Position numbers and translations under genes: made by a program. From GCA-003244245 sp036501085 (lineage in GTDB: Bacteria; Actinomycetota; Actinomycetes; Mycobacteriales; Pseudonocardiaceae): 11,989 nt of DNA. Positions 1 through 6,328 of this stretch are shown piece after piece (position 1 is the stretch's first letter; each line of letters starts with the position of its first letter). Under the pieces are notes generated by a model. The model was not told the DNA's origin. It saw only the letters and a list, made by a program, of their open reading frames with translations, and did no database searches. Location of the stretch: assembly GCA_036501085.1 (NCBI GenBank), contig DASYAZ010000065.1, positions 1 through 11,989 of the forward strand, in the 5' to 3' direction.

Positions 1-803
1 CCCACCACCGGAATCCTCACCTCGGTATCAGCAGACAACGCCTCCTTGGCACCCCGGCACTCCCGCCGCAACACCACCCCCGCCGCCAACACCCCCGGAT
101 CCTCCGCATCCAACCCACCCCACTCCGGAACCGCATTCACCACACGACCGAAAACCGCATCGTCGAAATCCACCCCCCCTACATGACCCAACCGCGCGGG
201 TTGACCTATCACCGAGAAATTTCCACTGCGGTCTTTCTGAATCACCGCCGCATCGCAACTGGCCCCGCCCAGGTCATAAACCGCCACCACTCCGGCACTT
301 AACTTCTCCCGTGCCCCATGACGCACTGCTGCCGCTACCGGCTCGCTGCACAACCGCACACCCGGCAACCCGACCCCGGCCAGCGCCTGCGCCACCACCC
401 CCACCTTGTACGCACCCCACCCCACCGGGTACGTCACCACCACCCCCGCCGCCGGACCCCCCGCACCCACCGCAACCCGATCCACCACCCACCGCACCAC
501 CAACGCCAACACCCCCGCAGCCGAATACGGCACACCCCCCACCACCATCGGCACCTCATCCCCCACCCGACCCACAAACCCCCGGACCACCCGATCCGGA
601 TCGCCCTCTGCCCGGGCCTCAGCGGCCTCCCCCACCACGACGTCGCCTTCGGCCCCCACGCACACCGCGGAGCTCACCACCACCGAAGCGGCGTCCCCGG
701 AGCCCAAGGTCACCGGCTCAGGCGGGAGCCCCGCGCGGCACACTGCCGCCGAGATACACGTGCTCCCCACGTCAATCCCGAGCCAGTAATCCATCCCCCG
801 CAC
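1..803 (-). CDS. Hsp70-family (actin-fold) ATPase, N-terminal part, cut by the left edge
   Basis: Seen: an uninterrupted minus-strand frame enters at the left edge and reads as an Hsp70/actin-type nucleotide-binding domain. Counting from the ATG at 794, phosphate-1 loop GIDVGST is at residues 6-12. The VTYPVGWGAYK segment (120-130) and SEPVAAAV (150-157) match the Hsp70 adenosine/connect region. Phosphate-2 DLGGASCD is at 174-181 and the LGHVGGVDFDD strand at 202-212. The first 264 residues are present; the rest lies outside. Start: a strong AAGGAGGT (808-815) sits 4-5 nt before a GTG at 803 but about 13 nt before the ATG at 794, so I give GTG; ATG fits the family N-terminus better. Family knowledge: such actinobacterial proteins keep the ATPase and often replace the DnaK substrate domain with low-complexity C-termini. 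Inference: ATP-driven partner of the divergent dynamin operon. Codons are unusually G-ended (runs of GTG and GGG), unlike the neighbours. The exact function is unknown. Confidence 0.85.
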   Translation of the reverse strand, partial: MRGMDYWLGIDVGSTCISAAVCRAGLPPEPVTLGSGDAASVVVSSAVCVGAEGDVVVGEAAEARAEGDPDRVVRGFVGRVGDEVPMVVGGVPYSAAGVLALVVRWVVDRVAVGAGGPAAGVVVTYPVGWGAYKVGVVAQALAGVGLPGVRLCSEPVAAAVRHGAREKLSAGVVAVYDLGGASCDAAVIQKDRSGNFSVIGQPARLGHVGGVDFDDAVFGRVVNAVPEWGGLDAEDPGVLAAGVVLRRECRGAKEALSADTEVRIPVV

Positions 804-1212
804 CCTTACCTCCTTGTGGTGATCGCGTGAGCCCGATATGTCGGTGCTTAACCCACCTGAGCGGCGCCTGGCCTGCGTATCGGCAACACAATCTGCTCTG
901 TTAGCGGCGCTGCCGGTGACGAGACGATCTTTTCAACGGGTCCCCGGAGCGGCCGGGTCCCGGGTGGACCCTAGGCAACTCGCACCGAACCCGTGCAGAG
1001 GGGGTGGTGAGGGGAAATTCCCGGTAATCGTCAGCGGGCCTGGTCCGGCGCAACTGGAGATCGCGTCCACACTGTCCCGTGCACGGCAGCGGGGCGGTTG
1101 GTTTGGCCGCACGCGATCGCCGGTGTCGGGTGGAGTAACAGACAGGATGTAGCCTCCGACAGCCAAGCACCACACCAGCGCGCATGATCGCCGGCAGGAG
1201 AGGGCACCGCAC
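804..1212. promoter_or_regulatory. Divergent intergenic region between the Hsp70-like gene and iniA-like gene
   Basis: This 409-nt spacer must hold promoters for both directions. I found no convincing -10/-35 pair, although TAGCCT at 1150-1155 is a possible plus-strand -10. Visible symmetry elements are: GGGTCC (955-960) with GGACCC (966-971) around a 5-nt loop; GGGAA-A-TTCCC (1012-1022); the perfect 10-bp palindrome CCGTGCACGG (1077-1086); and GCGATCGC (1113-1120). Minus-strand sequence from about 1045 to 950 resembles the spacer between the two CHRD genes (see findings). Shine-Dalgarno elements sit at both ends: AGGAG 1196-1200 for the plus gene and ACCTCCTT 808-815 for the minus gene. No reading frame here looks coding. 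Confidence 0.5.
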
Positions 1213-3036
1213 GTGAGCACAGCAGCGCCGGCTGGCCTCGGTGTCGTTGACCGGGCTATCGATTTGACCGGCAACGGCGACCGGCCCGATCTGGCCGCGC
1301 GGCTGGTGCAGACCCGCAGGAGGCTGCTCGATCCGGCGGTACGGGTGCTGGTGGTCGGCGAGTTCAAGCAGGGAAAGAGCCTGCTGGTCAACGCGCTGGT
1401 GGATGCGCCGGTCTGCGCGGTGGATGACGACATCTCCACTGCGGTGCCCACCGAGGTCGCCTACGCAGACAACCCCACCGCAGCGCTGGTGCGGGGAAAC
1501 GACGCGACCGGCGAGGGCGGGACCACCCGGGTCCCGATCCCCTTGGACGAGCTGGCCGGCTACATCTCCGAGGGTGGCAATCCGGCAGACCGCGAGGGCG
1601 TGTTACGCGCCGAGGTGGGGATTCCCCGTAAAATCCTGGCCAACGGGCTGGCACTGGTCGACACCACTGGTGTCGGCGGGCTCAGCTCGGTGCACACCAC
1701 GAGCACGCTGGCTGCGCTACCTACTGCTGACGCGGTGCTGCTGGTCTCCGACGCCTCGCAGGAGTACTCCGAGCCGGAGATCGACTTTCTGCGTCAGGCG
1801 ATGAAGCTGTGCCCCAACGTCGCCTGCGTTCTCACCAAGATCGACCTCTACCCGCACTGGCGTCGCATTGCTGAACTGGACCGGGTTCATCTCGCCGGCG
1901 CCAGCGTCAGCGCGGATCTGCTACCGGTGTCCTCAACCCTGCGGCTGCACGCGATGCGCGCCGAGAACCGCCAGCTGGAGGAAGAGTCCGGGTTCCCGGC
2001 TCTGGTTCGGTACCTGCTCGACGCTGTCGCGCAGGCCGATCGGTTGAGCCGGCGCAGCGTGGCGCACGACATCTTCACTGTCACCGACCACCTCGCGGTC
2101 TCGTTGCGAACCGAGTTGCAGGCCCAGCAGAACCCCGAGGGCAACGCGGCGCTGATGGCGGAGTTGGAGGCCGCCAAGGCCCGCGCCGAGAACCTGCACC
2201 GCCGCACGTCACGATGGCAGCAGACGCTGGGCGACGGGATGGCCGACCTGAACGCCGATATCGAGTTCGACCTGCGCGACCGGTTGCGCCAGGTGGTCCG
2301 CAACGGCGAGGTGGCGCTGGAAAAGGCCGATCCGAATGCCATCTGGGAGCAGTTCACCGAGTGGCTCAGCCAGCAACTCGCCGCGGCCACCTCGGACAAC
2401 TTCGTGTGGGCGAATCAGCGCGCCCAGGCGATCGCCCAGCAGGTCGCCGCGCACTTCGCCGAAGAGGGCGGTGAGCTGCTTCCCGAGCTGCGACTGGGTA
2501 ATGCACCCACCGCGCTGGATGCGGTGGACGAGCTGGTGGCACCGAACGCCGACAATCCCAAGCTCGCCGGGAAGCTGCTCACCGGGATGCGGGGTTCCTA
2601 CGGCGGCATGCTGATGTTCGGCATGCTGACCTCGCTGGCTGGGCTGGCGCTGATCAACCCGATCTCGATCGCCGCCGGGTTGGTTCTGGGTACCAAGACG
2701 ATGCGCGAGGACAAGCACAGCCGCCTCAAGCGGCAGCAAGCCGAGGCGCAGATGCGGCTGCGACGCCAGGTTGACGATGTCATCTTTCATGTCGGCAAGG
2801 AGTGCCGGGATCGGTTGCGCCAGGTCCAACGCCTACTGCGGGATCACTTCAGCGAGGTGGCCACCGAACTGCAACGTTCGATCTCGGAGTCCATCCAGGC
2901 CGCCGAGAAAGCCGCCCGCACCGAGGGGTCCACTCGCCAGCAGCGGATCAACCGGCTCAAGGCCGAGCTGGCGGAGATCGAATCACTGCGCCAGGACGCC
3001 CGTGGCCTGCTGAGCGTTCCAGGAAGCGGGTCGTGA
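1213..3036 (+). CDS. iniA: IniA-type dynamin-like GTPase
   Basis: 607 aa, close to the about 640 aa of M. tuberculosis IniA. Seen: GTPase G1/P-loop GEFKQGKS at residues 49-56, G2-like DISTAVPTE (73-81), G3 DTTG at 150-153, and G4 TKID at 208-211. A long helical charged middle follows (about 290-400). A glycine/leucine-rich hydrophobic stretch at about 458-496 probably inserts into the membrane, and a basic coiled-coil C-terminus follows. Family knowledge: IniA is a bacterial dynamin-like protein that binds and remodels membrane; in mycobacteria it belongs to the isoniazid- and ethambutol-inducible iniBAC operon. The GTG start follows AGGAG (1196-1200) at 12 nt, rather long, and no better in-frame start is seen. 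The stop overlaps the next start as GTGA, so the pair is almost certainly co-transcribed and probably acts together. Orthology by name is inferred from motifs and pairing. Confidence 0.85.
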   Translation: MSTAAPAGLGVVDRAIDLTGNGDRPDLAARLVQTRRRLLDPAVRVLVVGEFKQGKSLLVNALVDAPVCAVDDDISTAVPTEVAYADNPTAALVRGNDATGEGGTTRVPIPLDELAGYISEGGNPADREGVLRAEVGIPRKILANGLALVDTTGVGGLSSVHTTSTLAALPTADAVLLVSDASQEYSEPEIDFLRQAMKLCPNVACVLTKIDLYPHWRRIAELDRVHLAGASVSADLLPVSSTLRLHAMRAENRQLEEESGFPALVRYLLDAVAQADRLSRRSVAHDIFTVTDHLAVSLRTELQAQQNPEGNAALMAELEAAKARAENLHRRTSRWQQTLGDGMADLNADIEFDLRDRLRQVVRNGEVALEKADPNAIWEQFTEWLSQQLAAATSDNFVWANQRAQAIAQQVAAHFAEEGGELLPELRLGNAPTALDAVDELVAPNADNPKLAGKLLTGMRGSYGGMLMFGMLTSLAGLALINPISIAAGLVLGTKTMREDKHSRLKRQQAEAQMRLRRQVDDVIFHVGKECRDRLRQVQRLLRDHFSEVATELQRSISESIQAAEKAARTEGSTRQQRINRLKAELAEIESLRQDARGLLSVPGSGS

Positions 3037-4535
3037 ACTCACCAACCAGAGCAAACCCCAGCATCAGCACCGCGGTCCGGGCGTTGTTGCGGCGGGCCGC
3101 CGAGGCCTACCGGGACCAGCCGGCCACGGCCGGTCGGCTGCGGGCCCAGATCGACCGGCTTGACGAGCCACTCCGGGTCGCGGTCGCCGGCAAGATCAAA
3201 GCCGGTAAGTCCACCCTGCTCAACGCACTGGTCGGCGAGCAGATCGCGCCGACCGACGCCGGAGAGTGCACCCGGGTCGTCACCTGGTACCGGGATGCCG
3301 CGAGCCCGCGGGTCACCCTGGTGCCACGCGCCGGGGCCCCACGTCAGCTGCCGCTGACCCGGACCGATGGCCGGCTGCAGTTCGACCTGCAGGGTAGCGA
3401 GCCCGAAGACGTCGACCGGGTGCTCGTCGACTGGCCCTCCCGGGGTCTCCAGACCACCACACTGATCGACACTCCGGGTATCGCATCGCTGTCCACCCGC
3501 ATCTCGGCCCGCGCCATCGCCTTGCTCGCGCCCGACGACCAGCCTTCCGATGCCGACGCGGTGGTGTATCTCATGCGCCACCTGCACGCCACCGACGTGC
3601 GTTTCCTCGAGTCGTTCTATGACGATGTCGGTGCGCCCGCCGCGATCGTCAACACCGTGGCGGTGCTGTCCCGGGCTGACGAGATCGGGGCCGGCCGGCT
3701 CGATGCGATGGTCTCCGCCCGCCAGGTCGCCCGCCGATACCGCACGGAGCCCAAGGTGCGCCGGCTGTGCCAGACCGTGGTCGCGGTGACCGGCCTGCTC
3801 GCGCAGACGGCTCGGACGCTGCGGCAGGCGGAGTTCAGCGCGCTCTGTGAGCTGGCGCAGGCGTCCCGGGATGAGCTGGACGCCCTGCTGCTCTCCGCCG
3901 ACCGGTTCGTCATGGAGGAGGCGCACCCGACCCTGCCGGCCCAGACCCGCAGCGCGCTCGTCGAGCGATTCGGGATGTTCGGGCTGAGGCTGGCGACCAC
4001 ATTGATCCGCCAGGGGCACCGCGAGCCGGCCGGCTTCGCCGACGAGTTGGTCCGGCGCAGCGGGCTGGACGAGCTTCGTACCGTGCTGGCCACCCAGTTC
4101 ACCGAGCGCCGCGATGTGCTCAAGGCACGCTCGGCGTTACTGCTGCTCGACCGGATCTTGCGGGAACAGCCCCGTCCCGAGGACCAGCTGCTCTCCGGCG
4201 AGGTGGAGCGGATCCTCGCCGGCGCCCACGAGTTCCGCGAGCTGCGGTTGCTTGCTGAATTGCGCGCTCCGGACGTCGTGTTGCCCCCCGAGGTCCGCTT
4301 CGATGCTGAACGGCTCCTCGGCGCGCACGGCGCGGCAACACCTCACCGGCTGGGCTTGGAGCCCGATGCGGATCCGGCGCAGGTTCGCGCCGCTGTGGTC
4401 GACGCGCTGGGGCGCTGGCAGCGGCGGGCTGAGAGCCCGCTGTCCGATCGTGCCGCGAGCGATCGAGCGCGAGTCGTGGTACGCAGCTGTGAGGGGATGC
4501 TGGCCCGATTGTCCCGCGAGGAAGCCAGGCCTTGA
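3033..4535 (+). CDS. iniC: IniC-type dynamin-like GTPase
   Basis: 500 aa with a GTG start overlapping the iniA stop (GTGA, 3033-3036) and AGGAAG at 3021-3026 six nt upstream. The frame stays open back to 2802, but those codons lie inside iniA and encode no domain, so the coupled GTG is preferred. Seen: G1 GKIKAGKS at residues 53-60, a G2-region threonine in GECTRVVTWY (77-86), and G3 DTPG at 146-149. The expected G4 (N/T-K-x-D) reads SRAD at 213-216. The remainder is alpha-helical and rich in Leu/Arg/Glu without an obvious membrane segment. Length matches mycobacterial IniC (about 493 aa). Family knowledge: paired bacterial dynamins often work as hetero-oligomers, with one partner carrying the membrane paddle. 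Inference: IniC is the soluble partner of the membrane-inserting IniA here. The weak G4 suggests relaxed guanine specificity or reduced GTPase function. Confidence 0.85.
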   Translation: MNSPTRANPSISTAVRALLRRAAEAYRDQPATAGRLRAQIDRLDEPLRVAVAGKIKAGKSTLLNALVGEQIAPTDAGECTRVVTWYRDAASPRVTLVPRAGAPRQLPLTRTDGRLQFDLQGSEPEDVDRVLVDWPSRGLQTTTLIDTPGIASLSTRISARAIALLAPDDQPSDADAVVYLMRHLHATDVRFLESFYDDVGAPAAIVNTVAVLSRADEIGAGRLDAMVSARQVARRYRTEPKVRRLCQTVVAVTGLLAQTARTLRQAEFSALCELAQASRDELDALLLSADRFVMEEAHPTLPAQTRSALVERFGMFGLRLATTLIRQGHREPAGFADELVRRSGLDELRTVLATQFTERRDVLKARSALLLLDRILREQPRPEDQLLSGEVERILAGAHEFRELRLLAELRAPDVVLPPEVRFDAERLLGAHGAATPHRLGLEPDADPAQVRAAVVDALGRWQRRAESPLSDRAASDRARVVVRSCEGMLARLSREEARP

Positions 4536-4552
4536 GCCCGCGACCGGCGGGC
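4536..4552 (+). terminator. Hairpin directly after the iniC stop
   Basis: GCCCGC (4536-4541), loop GACCG, and GCGGGC (4547-4552) form a 6-bp GC stem starting at the base after the TGA. There is no U-tract, as is usual for actinobacterial hairpin terminators, so the role is inferred from position. Confidence 0.4.
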
Positions 4553-4591
4553 CATTGACCGGCGCGGGGCTGTCGTTTGTAGTCGATAACA

Positions 4592-4645
4592 CTCGGTGAC
4601 GTCTGGGTCGGCCCAGAATCGGGTCGGCCCGCAGGCATCACCGAG
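4592..4645. terminator. Nested inverted repeats between convergent iniC and the first CHRD gene
   Basis: The outer arms CTCGGTGA (4592-4599) and TCACCGAG (4638-4645) are perfectly complementary. Inside them CTGGG (4603-4607) pairs with CCCAG (4612-4616) around TCGG, and the decamer GGGTCGGCCC occurs twice (4605-4614 and 4621-4630). The structure lies between two converging genes, which suggests a bidirectional terminator. No poly-U is present on either strand. Confidence 0.5.
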
Positions 4646-4660
4646 CGTCAACCCGATTGA

Positions 4661-5173
4661 TTAACCCAGTTGCCCGCGGATCGCACCGTCGGGGAATTTA
4701 TCAGAGTGGACATTGAAGTAGTAGTTCGCTGGGTGACCGATGACGGCATTGATGTCGTCCCGGGAAGCCGGTGCGCAGCCAGAGGCCGTGCTCTGCTGCC
4801 CTGGGAACTGCTGACCATCAAAGAAATGGATCACAATAGGACCCTCGGAGCCCCGAGCACCAGAATGAAGATGGAACATCGTCACCTTACCCTGAAGCCC
4901 GCTCCAACTGATCTTGAAACAAGCGGTCTGTTTCTGAGGATCGAGATCCATCGTAGCGGAACCGGATCCGCGGGAATCCCCTTTATTTCCAGGGATCTCC
5001 GCACCACTCAAGCGAACAGAGAAGTGTGTCTGTGGAGGCTGGGACCCTGCGATCACCGATTGCGTCGCCGCCGACGCCGGTCCGGCGAGGATCAGGGCCG
5101 AGGTGACGGAGGCCAGCGTAGCCAGACACACTTCCGCTCGCCCGAGCGCCCGAGAGCCTTTCCTGTGCCACAT
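4661..5173 (-). CDS. Secreted CHRD-domain protein (paralogue 1)
   Basis: 170 aa from the ATG at 5173. Seen: a Sec-type signal peptide with basic N-terminus (MWHRKGSRALGR), a hydrophobic core ending GPASA, and predicted cleavage after residue 37. Mature residues hold a single CHRD domain: FSVRLSGAEIPG near its start, a central FHLHSGARGSEGPIVIHFF, and the diagnostic end YYFNVHSDKFPDGAIRGQL. Two cysteines (in TACFKISW and SGCAPAS) could form a disulfide. Start: an upstream ATG (5203) has a better Shine-Dalgarno (AAGGGA), but 5173 aligns with the paralogue's MRHSKG N-terminus and gives the same 132-nt distance to the -10 element. Family knowledge: CHRD was named from chordin; its bacterial molecular function is not established. 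Inference: exported extracytoplasmic protein. Confident of family, not of role. Confidence 0.85.
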   Translation of the reverse strand: MWHRKGSRALGRAEVCLATLASVTSALILAGPASAATQSVIAGSQPPQTHFSVRLSGAEIPGNKGDSRGSGSATMDLDPQKQTACFKISWSGLQGKVTMFHLHSGARGSEGPIVIHFFDGQQFPGQQSTASGCAPASRDDINAVIGHPANYYFNVHSDKFPDGAIRGQLG

Positions 5174-5304
5174 CGTGGGGCGATCCCTGACCGTGCCGAC
5201 CATCCTGGCGTTCCCTTCTCCAGCGCTGCAGTTCAACTAGCTTCCGGACAGCCTAGGTCACCGTGGAACGACCACCTAGTTGATTACGAGGTCCGACCTA
5301 GCTC

Positions 5305-5332
5305 AGCATAGCTCACCCTGTTCGAGTGCGAA
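5305..5332 (-). promoter_or_regulatory. Predicted promoter of CHRD gene 1
   Basis: Read on the minus strand: -35 TTCGCA (5332-5327), 16-nt spacer, -10 TATGCT (5310-5305). Each matches the housekeeping consensus at 4 of 6 bases. The same arrangement (TACGCA, 17 nt, TATGCT) occurs before CHRD gene 2 at an identical 132-nt distance from the start codon, which is the main support. The predicted transcript start is near 5298, giving a leader of about 125 nt. Confidence 0.55.
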
Positions 5333-5336
5333 CAGG
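5317..5336. promoter_or_regulatory. Perfect inverted repeat overlapping the CHRD gene 1 promoter -35
   Basis: CCTGTTCG (5317-5324) and CGAACAGG (5329-5336) are exact inverted repeats around AGTG. The predicted -35 lies inside it, which is the expected place for a repressor operator. It is not a mycobacterial SOS box, which has the half-sites in the opposite order (CGAAC-N4-GTTCG). The cognate regulator is not in the window. Confidence 0.45.
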
Positions 5337-5455
5337 ATGATTTCGACGCCACGACGGGCATTCCGTTTACATATCGTCGTTAATTCGGCTCAGCGTTCGG
5401 CGAGATGCCATCTGATCGGATGATAATCACATGCCGGCTGCCACTCTGAGTAGTC

Positions 5456-5496
5456 GGGCTGGGGAGCCCTGCCTGGTTGGTCGGGCTCCCCAGCCC
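5456..5496. terminator. Perfect 14-bp GC-rich hairpin
   Basis: GGGCTGGGGAGCCC (5456-5469) pairs without mismatch with GGGCTCCCCAGCCC (5483-5496) around a 13-nt loop. It is by far the strongest stem in the window. It lies about 170 nt downstream of the stop of CHRD gene 2 and about 125 nt upstream of the promoter of CHRD gene 1, so it most simply insulates the two genes. There is no U-tract on either side. A structured non-coding RNA is an alternative. Confidence 0.6.
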
Positions 5497-5610
5497 GTGC
5501 CCAGCTCGGCGACTTAACCCACTGCAGGGGCGGTATCGGTCGCCGACCCGTGATCATCAGCGGACCCGTCCCATGGTTTCTCTGCGTAGTGATTGATGCT
5601 GCCACGCGAA

Positions 5611-5632
5611 GAAAGGACAAGGAAAGGACAAG
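5611..5632. repeat. Two tandem copies of an 11-bp unit
   Basis: GAAAGGACAAG occurs twice without a gap (5611-5621 and 5622-5632), a purine-rich stretch 33 nt beyond the stop of CHRD gene 2. Two copies suggest a recent slippage duplication. Confidence 0.7.
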
Positions 5633-5664
5633 GTCATACGAATTTTCCTCAACAGGCTCCGACC

Positions 5665-6168
5665 TTATCCGAGCTGGCCGCGGAGAGCCCCCATTTCATG
5701 CGCAGTCGTGTGCAGGTTGAGGTAGTAGTCAGACGGATGCTCGATGACGTTCTGGATCTTCCAGCGTTCACTATGGACACAACTCGCCGCCGTATCGCGG
5801 TCACCGTCGAGATGGCGGTTGTTGAAGAAGTTGATCCAGATCGGACCGTCTTCTCGGCTCGGGGCGTTGTGGATATGGAACGCGGTTACATCGCCGTCGA
5901 GCCTGCTCCAGGAGACGACATAGCAGACTCTCTCATTCTCCGCATCGAGATCGAGACGAGCAAAACTCCGACCGTCTCGGTCTCCACCATCGCGAAGCTC
6001 GTCGCCACTCAACGAGAGGGCGAATTCCGCACGGTCGTACCCGTGCCTCGTCGCAGCCGAGGTCGCCGCGGCCGCCGAGGCGGATCCGGCGAACATCACG
6101 ATCGAGGAGACGACTGCCACACAAGCGCCAACCCTCGCCAGCACCTGAGCGCCCTTGCTGTGCCGCAT
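5665..6168 (-). CDS. Secreted CHRD-domain protein (paralogue 2)
   Basis: 167 aa from the ATG at 6168, which has GAGGAAGGT (6183-6175) six nt upstream. An open frame extends further upstream without support. Seen: basic N-terminus MRHSKGAQVLAR, a hydrophobic core ending FAGSASA, and predicted signal cleavage after about residue 33. A CHRD domain follows: FALSLSGDELRDGG, central FHIHNAPSREDGPIWINFF, and terminal YYLNLHTTAHEMGALRGQL. Two cysteines sit at the same places as in paralogue 1 (VCYVVSW and AASCVHS), supporting a shared disulfide. The protein is clearly homologous to the neighbour over its full length but diverged, with a more acidic mature N-terminus (SGDELRDGGDRDG), so the duplication is old or the copies have specialised. 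Molecular function is unknown for bacterial CHRD proteins; export to the envelope or medium is inferred from the signal peptide. Confidence 0.87.
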   Translation of the reverse strand: MRHSKGAQVLARVGACVAVVSSIVMFAGSASAAAATSAATRHGYDRAEFALSLSGDELRDGGDRDGRSFARLDLDAENERVCYVVSWSRLDGDVTAFHIHNAPSREDGPIWINFFNNRHLDGDRDTAASCVHSERWKIQNVIEHPSDYYLNLHTTAHEMGALRGQLG

Positions 6169-6299
6169 TATGGGACCTTCCTCGCCGATACCCGACCACG
6201 CCCTCACTCCCCCCGTCGCACCAGAGTGCGGATTCTTCGAGGAAGCAGTGGATAGCCGGCTACGCAGCAGATTCACTAGTTCGGGCCCGACCCGGCGAT

Positions 6300-6328
6300 A
6301 GCATAGCCTAATGGCTCCGCAGTGCGTA
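6300..6328 (-). promoter_or_regulatory. Predicted promoter of CHRD gene 2
   Basis: Read on the minus strand: -35 TACGCA (6328-6323), 17-nt spacer, -10 TATGCT (6305-6300), which lies 132 nt from the ATG, exactly as for CHRD gene 1. An imperfectly placed inverted repeat, CGCAGT (6318-6323) and ACTGCG (6332-6337), flanks the -35, also paralleling gene 1 although with different arm sequences. Confidence 0.55.

Larger units (their letters stand above)
5174..5664. other. Spacer between the two CHRD genes
   Basis: This 491-nt stretch is upstream of the first CHRD gene and downstream of the second. I see no gene in it. A 76-codon minus-strand open frame (5390-5620) runs through the long hairpin and has no Shine-Dalgarno. 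Contents in order: the about 125-nt untranslated leader of the first CHRD gene with four CTAG tetranucleotides; its promoter with an inverted repeat (5305-5336); about 120 nt without recognisable features; the 14-bp hairpin (5456-5496); a sequence resembling part of the Hsp70/iniA spacer (about 5490-5575); and an 11-bp tandem repeat (5611-5632). Confidence 0.7.

Noticed and set aside
274..904. Long proline- or glycine-rich open frames on both strands in the first 900 nt
   Set aside because: They are shadows of the Hsp70-like gene created by its GTG/GGG-rich strand; they have no domains, no Shine-Dalgarno and low-complexity translations, whereas the minus-strand frame shows clear ATPase motifs.
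2802..3032. N-terminal extension of the IniC frame into iniA
   Set aside because: The extra 77 codons overlap iniA, show no family similarity, and a GTG with AGGAAG and a GTGA overlap lies at 3033.
5317..5336. LexA/SOS box
   Set aside because: The half-sites are in the order GTTCG-N4-CGAAC, the reverse of the mycobacterial CGAAC-N4-GTTCG consensus, and the adjacent gene is not a DNA-repair gene.
5490..5580. c-di-AMP (ydaO) riboswitch
   Set aside because: A GGGTTAAGTC core resembles one conserved block, but the expected downstream GAACCCGACAGCTAAC-type block is not found; a covariance-model search would be needed.
5390..5620. 76-codon minus-strand open frame in the CHRD spacer
   Set aside because: It runs through the 14-bp hairpin, has no ribosome binding site and no recognisable protein features. 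Its similarity to a frame near 1000-1040 is better explained by the shared nucleotide sequence.
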